Source: Crocosphaera watsonii WH 8501
GTDB lineage: Bacteria > Cyanobacteriota > Cyanobacteriia > Cyanobacteriales > Microcystaceae
DNA length: 64,000 nucleotides
NCBI RefSeq assembly: GCF_000167195.1
Contig: NZ_AADV02000004.1
Coordinates: 161,010-225,009 of the forward strand
Direction: 5' to 3'
This document shows positions 1 through 9,421 of the stretch, piece after piece. Each line of letters begins with the position of its first letter. Position 1 is the stretch's first letter. The notes under the pieces are model-generated. The model did no database searches. It had not been told where the DNA came from and saw nothing but the letters and a program-made list of their open reading frames with translations. A program made the translations under genes and the position numbers.

Positions 1-54
1 TATTTTGTTATTGTTAAGTTAAGTAACAATTATTAGTCTCTTTCTAACTTTCCT

Positions 55-1899
55 ATGGCTGTTTTCCCTAACCCACAGTTTAAAAAATCTGTCAAGTCCT
101 CAAGAGAAAATGATGGGAGTTTAGTTCTCAAACTACTCCCCTATCTTCGTCGCTATCCTAAGCTATTGTTGTTATCGGTTAGTTTATTATTACCCTTATC
201 AATTTCTGGGGCGATCCAACCTTTGATTATTGGACAAGCAGTATCGTTGTTACGTCAAGAAAGCACTTGGCCTTTTTTAGAACAATTATCCTTAGACAAA
301 GGATTACAATTTTTAATTATCTTATTATTAGTAACAATTATTATCCGTTTAGTTTGTACCTCTTCCCAAGGATTTATTGTTCAGAAACTAGGGCAGAATA
401 TCACAGCAGATATTAGAGATGATTTATTTACCCATGTTATTTCATTAGGAACCAGTTTTTTTAATCGAACCCCCATTGGGCGTTTGATTACCCGTTTAAC
501 CAGTGATGTTGAAGCATTGGGGGGGGTTTTTGCTAGTGGGGCTATTGGGGTTATTAGTGACGCTATTTATATCCTGCTGATCATTATTACTATGTTCACA
601 GTTCAGGCACAGTTAGCCTTGATGCTGTTATCACTGATGCTACCTATTGCCGCATTAATTGTATATTTTCAGGAACAATATCGTAAAGCAAATTATCAGT
701 CTAGGGAAAAACTATCGGAACTAAATTCCATGTTACAGGAGAATTTAGCCGGAATTAATGTGGTTCAATTATTCCGAAGAGAACAGTTTAATAGTGAGTT
801 ATTTCGTGTTATTAATAATGATTATCGTCGGGCAACTGATAAAACAATCTTCCATGAATCGGCGGTTTCTGCTACATTAGAATGGGTTAGTTTAGTGGCG
901 ATCGCTGGAGTTCTTGGCTTAGGTGGCATCTTTATTATTAATGATAATATTACCTTTGGAACTTTATCAGCTTTTATTTTATACGCTCAACGTCTGTTTA
1001 ACCCTTTACGTCAATTTGCCGATAAATTTACTATGTTTCAGGCAGGTTTTACCGCCATTGAAAGGATTAGTGAGTTAATGAAAGAACCCATTGAGATTAA
1101 AGAAAGTGACAAAAATATTCAATTCTTAGACAGTGTAAAATATAGAGATAAAATTGGAGAAATTTGTTTTGATAATGTTTGGTTTGGCTATAAACCTGAC
1201 GAATTTGTTCTCAAAGATTTAAACTTTACCATTTCTCCTGGTGAAAAAGTAGCTTTAGTCGGTCCAACAGGCGCTGGTAAAAGTTCAATGATCCGTCTTC
1301 TTTCTCGTCTCTACGAACCAACAAAGGGAAGAATTCTTATTGATGGAATAGATATTAGAGATATTTCCAAGAAAGAATTAAGACAATATATAGGGATGAT
1401 TTTACAGGAAAGCTTTTTGTTTGCCGGAGATGTGAAAAGAAATATTACATTGGGGGAAAATTATTCCTTAGAACAAGTACAAGAAGCTGCCAAACTAACC
1501 AATATTAATCATTTAATTGAAGAACTACCCCAAGGTTATCATACCCAGTTAAGAGAAAGAGGAACGAATTTATCTGGGGGACAAAAACAATTATTAGCCT
1601 TTGCCAGAGTAGCGATCCGCAACCCCCATATTTTAGTTTTAGATGAAGCAACAGCAAGTTTAGATGTACAAACGGAAGCCTTAATTCAAGAAGCTTTAGA
1701 AAAATTGTTAATCAATAGAACAGCAGTTATTATTGCCCATCGCTTATCAACTATTCGGGATGTGGACAGAATTTTTGTTTTGAAACAAGGGAGAATTATC
1801 GAGTCAGGAAATCATCAACAATTACTCGATAAAAAAGGGTTGTATCATAGTTTATATCAATTACAAATGATGGGACATAAAGAAAGTATTGGTAATTAA
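55..1899 (+). CDS. ABC exporter, fused permease and ATPase
   Basis: Half-transporter of the ABCB/MsbA type that would dimerise in the membrane and use ATP to move a hydrophobic substrate or lipid out of the cytoplasm. Residues about 35-325 are the six-helix membrane domain and about 370-605 the nucleotide-binding domain. Visible motifs are Walker A (GPTGAGKSS, near residue 402), the signature LSGGQKQ (near 505), Walker B with ILVLDEATASLD, and the H-loop IIAHRLST. The length of 614 residues is usual for the family. The ATG at 55 is preceded by a short inverted repeat (TTGTTA/TAACAA, positions 9-30). The stop abuts the convergent stop of the CheA fragment with no spacer. The substrate cannot be told from sequence. 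Confidence 0.93.
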   Translation: MAVFPNPQFKKSVKSSRENDGSLVLKLLPYLRRYPKLLLLSVSLLLPLSISGAIQPLIIGQAVSLLRQESTWPFLEQLSLDKGLQFLIILLLVTIIIRLVCTSSQGFIVQKLGQNITADIRDDLFTHVISLGTSFFNRTPIGRLITRLTSDVEALGGVFASGAIGVISDAIYILLIIITMFTVQAQLALMLLSLMLPIAALIVYFQEQYRKANYQSREKLSELNSMLQENLAGINVVQLFRREQFNSELFRVINNDYRRATDKTIFHESAVSATLEWVSLVAIAGVLGLGGIFIINDNITFGTLSAFILYAQRLFNPLRQFADKFTMFQAGFTAIERISELMKEPIEIKESDKNIQFLDSVKYRDKIGEICFDNVWFGYKPDEFVLKDLNFTISPGEKVALVGPTGAGKSSMIRLLSRLYEPTKGRILIDGIDIRDISKKELRQYIGMILQESFLFAGDVKRNITLGENYSLEQVQEAAKLTNINHLIEELPQGYHTQLRERGTNLSGGQKQLLAFARVAIRNPHILVLDEATASLDVQTEALIQEALEKLLINRTAVIIAHRLSTIRDVDRIFVLKQGRIIESGNHQQLLDKKGLYHSLYQLQMMGHKESIGN

Positions 1900-2622
1900 C
1901 TAATCATCATTTTTCCCAATTAAGTCAATAACAGCATTGATTAAAGTATCATCATGAAAACTGCTTTTTGTTAGATAATAATCTGCCCCTACTTCTAACC
2001 CTTGTAATCGATCCTCTTCTCGATCCTTATAGGAAACAATGATGACAGGAATCGATTTCAACTGCGGGCTACTTTTGATATTATGAACCAATTTAATTCC
2101 GTTCATACGGGGCATATCAATATCACTAATAACTAAGTCATAATGACCAACACGAACTGCATTCCACCCTTCCATGCCATCAACAGCAATATCAACCTTA
2201 TAGCCCTTATTTTCTAACAATTTTCTTTCCATTTCTCGAACAGTAATCGAATCATCAACCACTAAAATATGTTTGCTAGATTGATGCCAAGCAGTCTCCT
2301 CTTTAGTTTTAACATGATTAATAGAAATATTGGCTAAAATCTTATCAAGAGAACGGACTAGATCCAAAACATCGATAATTAAAATCGGCGAACCATCTTC
2401 TAAAAAAGCAGCCCCAGTGATATCTTGAACTTTACCCAAGCGAGGATCTAGAGGACGAACCACTAAGCTTTTTTCCCCCAAAAAGCGATCAATAACTAAG
2501 CCATAACGATTCGTTTGATCACTAACAACAATAACCGATAACGGTTCCGTTGGCGTAGAATTTGAGGTTAATTCTAACACTTGTTCTGCCCTAACTAGGG
2601 TTTGCTGAAAAAGTTTCTCCAA
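1900..2622 (-). pseudogene. C-terminal fragment of CheA-type hybrid histidine kinase (CheW-like + REC)
   Basis: The reading frame holds a CheW-like domain (about residues 25-95) and a receiver domain (about 115-235) with the DD pair, the phospho-acceptor Asp in ISDIDMP and the conserved Lys in YLTKSS. This is the C-terminal end of a CheA-like hybrid kinase used in phototaxis or chemosensing; the HPt, dimerisation and ATPase domains are missing. The first residues (MEKLFQQTL) are encoded by the terminal inverted repeat of the adjacent IS, starting at a TTG, so the apparent start is an artefact of insertion. Sequence beyond the IS is a tnpB, not the rest of cheA, so the N-terminal part has been lost or moved. 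A truncated protein might still be made from an IS promoter, but that is speculation. Confidence 0.85.
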
Positions 2623-4289
2623 AATTTATGCCACTTTTGACCAAGAATTTTCTGACAAATCAATAAGTTTTAGTACATGAAAATTGTTTAAAGTATAATC
2701 AAAATTAATGAAAGGCGGTTTGATGAGTTCCCCTGTTCTATTATTAGTAAATAAGGACAAAAAAAGCGACAAAAACTGCCTCAGAAGTTTAGAAAGATTG
2801 ACAACTAAAAATGTAATAGCAATAGATGTAATGGAGGTTTCAGGGAGTTTTGTCATCACGAGATTTAGGCTAAATCTTCGTTTAGCTTGTCCAAACTTTC
2901 CCTCAATAGCATTACGGAAGCATTCATCGGAGTGGGCTTGTTTCTTTTCTTCTTCACTGACATTTTTCGGAGGTCTTCCTAACTTCGGACCACTGATTCT
3001 TATCCCTCTTTCCTTACACCAATTTCTGTTTTCCCTAGTTCGATAAATTTTATCTACATGGACGGATTCGGGATAATAGCCAAACGTTTCTTTATACTTT
3101 TCTACTTGTTCTTTTAAATGACAAGATTCATTGAAGTTTTCCCAACTTATTTTGTCTAGAAACACATAGTTATCTACACAGCTTACTGAGAGTTTAGCTC
3201 CAAACTCTATTGGTTTTCCTGCTTTTCCCCTCACTATTGGACGAATATGCGGTTGAGTTAAACTTACAATTCTTTGAGGAACACTCTGGGTCTTATTCTC
3301 CCACATTGACTGTTGTTGTTCATAAACTTTTTTGATAGTCTCTAGACAATTTTTCTGTCTTTTACTCAGATTTTCCAGGGAAGCCCCAGCTTGAATTAAG
3401 TCTTCTATATTTCCTAAATTTTTCTTAAGGTATTTTAACTGTTTCCCGATAGCTTTTCTTCTTTCTTGATAAGATACTTTTCGTTTTTTAGCTACTTTTA
3501 AGTATTCCTTTCTAGCAATTATTCTAGAAGTTCTCGGCTTTTTTCTCAATTTTACTCTTAATGGTTTATAAAGATTATCTATTATTCTTTCTGTCTCAAT
3601 TCTGGCTTGATTTAATATGCCTAAATCCGTTGGGTATTTGATGTCTGCTGGCGCACAAGTCGCATCTAAAATTAGTTTACCTTTATTTTTTATTTTTTCT
3701 CTTTTTTCTTGGAGACAATCCTTTTTTTTTACTTCTTTATCACTCTTGTCTATTTCTCTTTTTACTATTTTTTTATTGATTTTGTTTATCAATTCTCCAT
3801 CAATTATTTTCCTAAAATGAACTAGCATTGAAGATTCCAGTGGTGGCTCTTGTTGATAACAATTTAAACCTATAAAGTATTGTAGATAGGGATTTTCTCT
3901 AATCTGTTCTATAGTTTCTCTATCACTTGTTCTTAATTTTTCCTTAATAATTAATGTCCCTAATGCCATTCTAAATAGTTTGGCTGGCGCACCTTTTTCT
4001 GCTGAAAAAAGTTTAGCATATTCTTCCTCAAAATCATCCCAAGGTATCAACTCTGCCATGATTACCCAACGATTATTGGGGGACAATTTGCCCTCGAAAG
4101 GTAATTCAAATTTTTCTGGGGGCGGTAAAGGTTGCTCCTCTTTTCGATACATTTGTTCTTGACCAATAACTGGGAGGTGTTTCTACCAATTATAGCGGTT
4201 TGTAGCCGACAAAGCTGATCTTTTTTGCGATCGCGAATATGGGTGTAACCTTTTAAAGAATAGGGTTTTGCTTTTATTCAGCAAACCCT
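2597..4289 (-). mobile_element. IS5/IS1182-like insertion sequence, copy 1 (complete)
   Basis: A 1693-bp element bounded by inverted repeats beginning AGGGTTTGCTGAA at both ends, with one transposase gene. The same element occurs at 28484-30176 with identical length, and as a left-end fragment at 23315-23777. The flanks are unrelated genes (cheA fragment and tnpB), and no target duplication can be recognised, so the flanks may have been rearranged after insertion. The family assignment rests on the transposase (GAPAKLFRMALGTLIIKEKL-type N-terminus) and is approximate. Confidence 0.88.
2626..4152 (-). CDS. IS5/IS1182-like transposase, intact copy
   Basis: 508-residue DDE transposase. The N-terminal DUF772-like region contains NPYLQYFIGLNCYQQEPP. 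Likely catalytic acidic residues are in GKLILDATCAP, in VHVDKIYRTREN and in NAIEGKFGQAKRRF. A lysine-rich segment (about residues 125-260) interrupts the catalytic core, as is common in this family. Compared with the copy at 28621-30147 this version has a Glu codon where the other has TAA, so it is the only full-length reading frame of this IS in the window and the likely source of transposition activity. Confidence 0.9.
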   Translation of the reverse strand: MYRKEEQPLPPPEKFELPFEGKLSPNNRWVIMAELIPWDDFEEEYAKLFSAEKGAPAKLFRMALGTLIIKEKLRTSDRETIEQIRENPYLQYFIGLNCYQQEPPLESSMLVHFRKIIDGELINKINKKIVKREIDKSDKEVKKKDCLQEKREKIKNKGKLILDATCAPADIKYPTDLGILNQARIETERIIDNLYKPLRVKLRKKPRTSRIIARKEYLKVAKKRKVSYQERRKAIGKQLKYLKKNLGNIEDLIQAGASLENLSKRQKNCLETIKKVYEQQQSMWENKTQSVPQRIVSLTQPHIRPIVRGKAGKPIEFGAKLSVSCVDNYVFLDKISWENFNESCHLKEQVEKYKETFGYYPESVHVDKIYRTRENRNWCKERGIRISGPKLGRPPKNVSEEEKKQAHSDECFRNAIEGKFGQAKRRFSLNLVMTKLPETSITSIAITFLVVNLSKLLRQFLSLFLSLFTNNRTGELIKPPFINFDYTLNNFHVLKLIDLSENSWSKVA

Positions 4290-5513
4290 AATTATTGCTA
4301 CCGAATTTATCCTGATGCTAGTCAAGAAAAAGAATTACTTGACTGGCTAGAAATCTGTCGATGTGTCTATAATTACGCTTTGAGAGAAAGGAAAGAATGG
4401 ATAAATTCTCGTAAATCTAAGGTTAATGCTTGTAGTCTTCATTCTGAATATATTATCCCTGCTGACCAGCCTTTTCCTGACTACTATAAGCAGAAAAAAG
4501 CTTTAACACAAGCCAAAAAAGAATACCCATCACTTAAACGAGTTCAGTCTCAAGTGTTACAAGAGGTTATAGGTCGCCTGGACAAAGCGTTTAACTTTTT
4601 CTGGAAAAGAAGTTTCGGGTTTCCAAGGTTTAAAAAGTATGGTCAGTACAGATCAATAAATTTTCCTCAGTTCAAAGATAATCCCATCACAGGGTATTAG
4701 ATAAGACTACAAAAAATAGGTAGTGTTAGGCTAAACCTACACAGACCTATTCCCGATGGTTTTATCGTTAAACAAGTTCAAATAGTTAAAAAAGTGTCTG
4801 GTTGGTATGCTGTTATCTGTATTCAGTCAGATGTTAAAATTCCATCTATTGAAGCACAAGGAAAATCTTTAGGGATTGATCTAGGGCTGGAAAAATTTAT
4901 CGCTACCTCACAGCAAGAGTTAATAGTTAGACCAAGGTTCTTTGTAGAACTTCAAAGCAAGCTTCAATGGCTGCAACGAAGATTATCTAAGAAACAAAAG
5001 GGGTCTAAAAACTGGCATAAAGCTCGTGAAAAAGTAGCTAGATTACACGAACACATTTATAACACTCGTAAGAATTTTCATTATCAGGTTGCTCACCATC
5101 TTTGTGACCAAGCTAATATCATATTTGCCGAAGACTTAAACCTAAAAGCTATGTCGAGAGGAATGTTATGTAAGCATACTCTTGATGCTGGTTTCGGGAG
5201 TTTTCTGGAAATATTAAGCCACGTCGCTTGGAAAAGAAATGTTTACTTTGAGAAAGTTGATGCTAATTTTACCAGTCAAACTTGTCCTAATTGTGGGGTA
5301 GTGACGGGGAAAAAAAGCTTATCTCAACGAGTACATGAATGTTCTAATTGTGGTTTTGTAACTGATAGGGACGTTGCTGCTGCTATGATAGTCGAGCAAC
5401 GTGGACTTGCAGCCCTCGGACTGGGGATCAAGCTGCCTGTGGAGGACAAGGTTATCGGGGATGTCCGTAAAAAGTCATCTAGAGCCTCCCGTAGAAGCAG
5501 GAAAGCCTCGTAG
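4290..5513 (+). pseudogene. tnpB: IS200/IS605-type TnpB with one in-frame stop
   Basis: RNA-guided nuclease of an IS200/IS605-type element. The frame runs from inside the IS end (NYCYRIYPDASQEKELLDW) to 5513. A single TAG at 4698-4700, after ...DNPITGY, splits it. Codons 4701-4793 continue in the same frame (IRLQKIGSVRLNLHRPIPDG) into the downstream half. The RuvC acidic residues are all visible: Asp in GIDLG, Glu in FAEDLN and Asp in DRDVAAA, with the four-Cys zinc finger CPNCG...CSNCG between the last two. The first few residues, including the start codon, were removed by the neighbouring IS. No tnpA is present. Suppression or correction of one base would restore most of the protein, but it would still lack a native start. 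Confidence 0.88.
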
Positions 5514-5571
5514 TGATATGAGGAAGCCTACCCTGTACCGCCTAAGCGGTCAGGGTTGGGAGAATGTCACA
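5420..5571 (+). ncRNA. Probable right end / omega-RNA region of the tnpB element
   Basis: In IS200/IS605 elements the transcript covering the tnpB 3' end and right end forms the TnpB guide RNA. Here a hairpin, CCCTG-TA-CCGC / GCGG-T-CAGGG (5531-5555), follows the tnpB stop, and the element seems to end near GAATGTCAC (about 5570), directly against the stop codon of the TagO-like gene. Guide sequence would then be read from the following bases. The limits are inferred from the family, not measured. Confidence 0.45.
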
Positions 5572-6657
5572 TCAATCATGAATTTCTCGACGTTTATGCC
5601 AAGCTTGCCAACCCACATATCCTAATAAGAATGTAGCAGCGATCGCAAATCCCCAACCACTGGGAATATTAGATAGTCCTAAAGCAAGACTACCCACCCA
5701 TAAAGTTAAAGCATAAATAAACAATACTGTGAGACGATGAGAAATTCCTGCTTGAATTAAACGGTGATGTAGATGACGGTTATCCCCAATAAACGGCGAT
5801 TTTCCTTGGGCAATACGGGAAATAATCACCACCGACATATCTAAAATTGGCACAGCTAACACAACAAAAGGCAATAATACTGCTGTTACCGCTACCGTGG
5901 CCATAGTTGCCACTTTCACCAAACCAATAACCCCCACACCAGCCAGGGTAAACCCCATAAAATAGGCTCCACCATCTCCCATAAAAATAGTTGCCGGGTT
6001 GAAATTGTAACGAAGAAACCCTAAAGCTGCCCCAGCTAATGCTGCCGCAATCAAAGCAGCGGCTGGTTGTTCCATGAATAAAGCTAACACCATCATCACC
6101 ACCGCAGAAATGCCACATCCTCCGGCAGCCAACCCATCTAAACCATCGATCCAATTAATAGCATTGGCCATGCCTACCAGCCAAATAACTGTAATGGGAA
6201 GACTCAATAAACCTATTTGAATTAAATTACCAAAAGGAACGGATAAAAACTCAATACGAACTCCCACACCCCAAGCAGCACTGGCTACCACTGTTTGTAA
6301 TATAAGGCGAGTCATGGGGCTTAAATTGTAGAGATCGTCCGTTAGGCCAATGAGGAAAAAGGCCACACCGCCCATAGTAACGCCCCATATTTCCCATTCT
6401 TTATTGGGGGGCAACCAACCAAACCCCCCCAAAATCCAAACTAATATTAATGCAATAACGGTTCCTGCAAAAATAGAAACCCCTCCTAAGCGGACCATTG
6501 GTCGTTCGTGCATGGTATCTTTATCAGGGTCTTGGTTGGGTTTATCAACTAAACCTTTTCTTTGTCCAAACTCGTTAATGATGGGAGTACTCCACCAAAC
6601 CACCACCAACGCGATGATAAAAGCGACGAGATGATATAGTTCTGTTGGCATTGACAT
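5572..6657 (-). CDS. TagO/WecA-type polyprenyl-phosphate GlcNAc-1-phosphate transferase
   Basis: Integral membrane enzyme that transfers a sugar-1-phosphate, usually GlcNAc-1-P, from its UDP donor to polyprenyl phosphate, starting cell-surface polysaccharide or lipid-linked glycan synthesis. The 361-residue protein has about ten hydrophobic segments. The MraY/WecA family motifs are visible: NAINWIDGLDGLAAG, the GDGGAYFMG region and HHRLIQAGISHR near the C-terminus, with the N-terminal loop ERPMVRLGG. The start ATG at 6657 (MSMPTELYH) fits family members. Its stop codon lies directly beside the right end of the tnpB element, so the IS spared the coding sequence. It is divergent from the creatininase-family gene. 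Confidence 0.9.
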   Translation of the reverse strand: MSMPTELYHLVAFIIALVVVWWSTPIINEFGQRKGLVDKPNQDPDKDTMHERPMVRLGGVSIFAGTVIALILVWILGGFGWLPPNKEWEIWGVTMGGVAFFLIGLTDDLYNLSPMTRLILQTVVASAAWGVGVRIEFLSVPFGNLIQIGLLSLPITVIWLVGMANAINWIDGLDGLAAGGCGISAVVMMVLALFMEQPAAALIAAALAGAALGFLRYNFNPATIFMGDGGAYFMGFTLAGVGVIGLVKVATMATVAVTAVLLPFVVLAVPILDMSVVIISRIAQGKSPFIGDNRHLHHRLIQAGISHRLTVLFIYALTLWVGSLALGLSNIPSGWGFAIAATFLLGYVGWQAWHKRREIHD

Positions 6658-6767
6658 GGGTTTGGTTTATTTCCCTTCCATTATAGGTAACAATTTTTAC
6701 CCTAAATTACTCTATTTTGGTCGACGCTGTAAACTGAAATTGTGTTACAACCATTCAAACAACCATC

Positions 6768-7568
6768 ATGCACAGTTTTATCCCTCCTCAGCGTTTTTTC
6801 CCTTATCTCTCCTGGACTGATATTGACTCCATGGAGGATAAGGAAAATATGGTTATTGTGCAACCTATCGGGGCGATCGAACAACATGGACCTCATTTAC
6901 CGATCGCAGTGGATGCTGCTATCAGTTTGGGGGTGTTGGGTAAGGCGTTGGAAAAGTTACCTCCAGAGATTCCTTGTTATGCTTTACCTTGTCTTTATTA
7001 TGGCAAATCTAATGAGCATTGGGGCTTTCCTGGAACCATTACACTGAGTGCAAATACTTTAATATCTGTCATTAGCGAAGTGGCCCAAAGTATCTATCGT
7101 TCTGGGTTTCGTAAATTAATACTTATGAACTCCCACGGTGGACAACCGCAAATTATGGACATTGTTGCTAGGGATATTCATCAAAAATATCAAGATTTTT
7201 CGCTGTTTCCTTTTTTTACTTGGCGAGTCCCTAATATTGCTAAGGAATTATTAACGCCTCAAGAATTGGAATATGGTATCCACGCAGGGGATGCAGAAAC
7301 CAGTATTATCCTGGCTTTATTGCCGGATCAAGTGAAAATGTCCCAAGCTGTTAAGGAGTATCCCCAAGGGTTGCCAGAGGATAGTTTAGTCAGTATGGAG
7401 GGAAAATTACCTTTTGCTTGGTTGACCAAAGAGTTAAGCAAAAGTGGGGTTATGGGTGATGCTACCGTAGCCAGCAAAGAAAAAGGAGATCGCCTCTTAG
7501 CTTCTGTGTCTGATGGTTGGGTTCAAGTGATTAAAGATGTTTATTCTTTTAGGCAACCTTACCTATAA
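6768..7568 (+). CDS. Creatininase-family metal-dependent amidohydrolase
   Basis: 266-residue member of the creatininase (creatinine amidohydrolase) family, which hydrolyses amide bonds in small cyclic or formamide substrates. Metal-ligand motifs are visible: GAIEQHGPHLPIAVD (Glu, His, Asp), the substrate-site segment LMNSHGGQ and the second ligand region HAGDAETS. Cyanobacterial members have no agreed substrate, so no pathway is assigned. The ATG at 6768 gives the N-terminus MHSFIPPQRFFPYLSW, which matches the family start just before the first strand. It is a single gene, divergent from the TagO-like gene across a 110-bp spacer. Confidence 0.85.
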   Translation: MHSFIPPQRFFPYLSWTDIDSMEDKENMVIVQPIGAIEQHGPHLPIAVDAAISLGVLGKALEKLPPEIPCYALPCLYYGKSNEHWGFPGTITLSANTLISVISEVAQSIYRSGFRKLILMNSHGGQPQIMDIVARDIHQKYQDFSLFPFFTWRVPNIAKELLTPQELEYGIHAGDAETSIILALLPDQVKMSQAVKEYPQGLPEDSLVSMEGKLPFAWLTKELSKSGVMGDATVASKEKGDRLLASVSDGWVQVIKDVYSFRQPYL

Positions 7569-7642
7569 TGAGAAGTTTTCTCTATCCATATTCTTTTTAA
7601 AAGGGGGTATCTAAATGGGATTTGGTATGAGCTTGATAATGT

Positions 7643-7663
7643 GCTGTTTCAATGTAAAACAGC
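7643..7663. terminator. Possible hairpin terminator between convergent genes
   Basis: GCTGTTT, a seven-base loop, then AAACAGC, lying in the 106-bp gap between the convergent creatininase and methyltransferase genes. There is no long T-run directly after it on either strand, so the assignment is weak. Confidence 0.35.
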
Positions 7664-7674
7664 TTAGCTATAGC

Positions 7675-8484
7675 TTATTTATAAGCTTCACAATAAATTG
7701 ATGATTTTCGATAAGGTGTTCCATCACTATTAATGTCTAAATAATCATCCTTAAAATTAGTAATTTTGCTAGTTTTTTCGTTTAAAATCTGAATTTTAGA
7801 AAAGCCAACTGTTTGCAAAAGAGAAGGTAAAGAATATTTATCATACATCCATTTATGCTTTTCTCCTAACATTGTTTGATCAACGATATCTTTTCTATAA
7901 TCAGTAGGAAAAAGGTTCTTAATTACCCTAATATACCCATTAAATAATTGTCTCTTTATTTTTGTAAAATTGAGATAATTGGATGGTTTAGGGGAAGGGG
8001 GATCAACATAATAGTTTCTAATATCAACCCCTAATCTATCTTTAACATAATCAATAATTAATTTGTTATCTTTTTTGACCACTTCTTTCCAGTAAACATT
8101 CATTAAACCCCATTTTTGAGTTCTTACCATTTGATCTAAAAGTTCTATGACTATCCATTTATATTTTTCTTTATTTTCTGGCTTATCAATATTATTAAGA
8201 ATATATAAATATTCACGACAAACACTCTCTAAGTCAGGAACAACAATTCTAATTATCCTTCCTTTTTTTAGCACCCGATAGCATTCGGTTAAGATTTTTT
8301 TAGCCTCTTCTAAGGAAAAGTGTTCTAAAAAATGACTGTTATAAATTACATCGACCTCTTCATTTGCAAAGGGTAAAGAATTCAATAAATTATGAGGAAT
8401 GACATCAGGATTTTCGGAATTAAAATCCAAATTTACCCAATCTTGACTATATTTATCTCCACATCCGAGATTAACTTTTTTCAT
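7675..8484 (-). CDS. SAM-dependent class I methyltransferase
   Basis: 269-residue protein starting MKKVNLGCGDKYSQDWVNLD, a typical SAM-binding motif I with the Asp of motif II. FLEHFSLEEAKKILTECYRVLKKGR is the usual Methyltransf_11 post-II/III segment. A basic C-terminal half (about residues 130-269) is family-specific and looks like the methyltransferases found with surface-polysaccharide genes. Codon usage and AT content are higher than in its neighbours, consistent with transfer, but this is only an impression. The substrate is unknown. It stands alone, convergent with the creatininase-family gene. Confidence 0.8.
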   Translation of the reverse strand: MKKVNLGCGDKYSQDWVNLDFNSENPDVIPHNLLNSLPFANEEVDVIYNSHFLEHFSLEEAKKILTECYRVLKKGRIIRIVVPDLESVCREYLYILNNIDKPENKEKYKWIVIELLDQMVRTQKWGLMNVYWKEVVKKDNKLIIDYVKDRLGVDIRNYYVDPPSPKPSNYLNFTKIKRQLFNGYIRVIKNLFPTDYRKDIVDQTMLGEKHKWMYDKYSLPSLLQTVGFSKIQILNEKTSKITNFKDDYLDINSDGTPYRKSSIYCEAYK

Positions 8485-8545
8485 TTTTCGACTATGAATT
8501 GTTTCTTAACAACACACTTAATTATAGCATTTCCCATAGTAGATA

Positions 8546-8678
8546 GTAGGGTGGGCAAATGCTTAAGACAGAGGATGAGGAGACTTAACAGTTAATGTTC
8601 CCCACCTTGGTAATGATGGTGGGCAACATTAACAATTCCTGGATTATCCCCAGATTTATTCTTTTTTGCCCACCCTAC
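8546..8678. repeat. Cyanobacterial dispersed inverted-repeat element (133 bp)
   Basis: Perfect 14-bp terminal inverted repeats GTAGGGTGGGCAAA (8546-8559) and its complement (8665-8678) bound a 133-bp element with internal CCCACC/GGTGGG pairing. A second small palindrome (GGTGGG...CCCACC) follows to about 8712. It has no coding capacity and resembles the small non-autonomous repeats scattered through cyanobacterial intergenic regions. Confidence 0.7.
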
Positions 8679-8724
8679 GAACTACTGTAAGGTGGGAAAT
8701 GCCCACCCTACGAAGTGATTATAT

Positions 8725-9222
8725 TTAATATCTCGGTTTAACAATTAAACTACGATGGGGTTCTTGTCCTCGACTTTCTGTGGCAATATCTTGAACATCT
8801 TTGAAAAAGGAATGAATCTGACGACGTTCTGCTGAAGAAAGAGCAGTCATTTCTATTTCTTGTCCGGTTTGACGAACCTTTTGAGCAATATCTTCGGTAA
8901 GAGTTCTTAACTGTTGAAGACGTTGTAAACGATAGCCGTTGAGTTCCACTGTAAACCCTTGTTGCTCAGAATTATCGGCTTTAAGATGAATTACGCTATT
9001 GGCTAAATACTGAATTGCGTCAATTCCTTCCCCTCTTTCCCCTAATAGCATGGTTATTTTTTCAAGGGGTAATTGAGTTTCATCGATGATTAACCAACAT
9101 TCTTGAGTTCTTTCTAGTTCATTTTCTCGATACTCAACCTTAACATCGGCGGCAAAACCCATTAATGTTAAGAGTTTTTCTAACCATTCTTTACCTATTT
9201 GCTGTTCTTGTTCCATGATCAT
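8725..9222 (-). CDS. khpB: KhpB/Jag-family RNA-binding protein (KH + R3H)
   Basis: 165-residue RNA-binding protein of the Jag/KhpB (SpoIIIJ-associated) family. The N-terminal WLEKLLTLMGFAADV segment is followed by a KH-type domain with the GxxG-like loop GERGEGIDAIQYLAN (about residues 65-80) and a C-terminal R3H domain (LSSAERRQIHSFF...RSLIVKPRY). Jag is encoded next to yidC in many bacteria and is thought to act in RNA-level control of envelope functions. Here it follows yidC by 235 bp on the same strand. The start at 9222 gives MIMEQEQQ; a start at the second Met is equally possible. Confidence 0.88.
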   Translation of the reverse strand: MIMEQEQQIGKEWLEKLLTLMGFAADVKVEYRENELERTQECWLIIDETQLPLEKITMLLGERGEGIDAIQYLANSVIHLKADNSEQQGFTVELNGYRLQRLQQLRTLTEDIAQKVRQTGQEIEMTALSSAERRQIHSFFKDVQDIATESRGQEPHRSLIVKPRY

Positions 9223-9288
9223 AACTTGAACCTATATTTTATCTATCCTGCCTTGAGTTGATTGGTGATAGCTATTATTTTGTCTCTG

Positions 9289-9319
9289 GCTAAAACGCAT
9301 TTTAACAATACGTTTTAGC
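9289..9319 (-). terminator. Hairpin between yidC and khpB
   Basis: GCTAAAACG and CGTTTTAGC form a nine-pair stem over a 13-base loop in the yidC-khpB gap. No strong T-run follows on the minus strand, so it may be a weak terminator, an RNA-processing site or a repeat remnant. Confidence 0.35.
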
Positions 9320-9421
9320 TTTGTTGACAATTTAGGAACCTGAGTTCGACAGAAGAAAATTGATAGAGAGTTGGCAAAATTTACAAATCTCAAACCCGAA
9401 TGATCTCATTGCTAAAAGCAT

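Noticed and set aside
5401..5625. ORF overlapping the tnpB 3' end and right-end hairpin
   Set aside because: Out of frame with tnpB and spans the element boundary.
6742..7047. Alternative frame at the start of the creatininase-family gene
   Set aside because: The GAIEQHGPHLP frame carries all family motifs; this one carries none.
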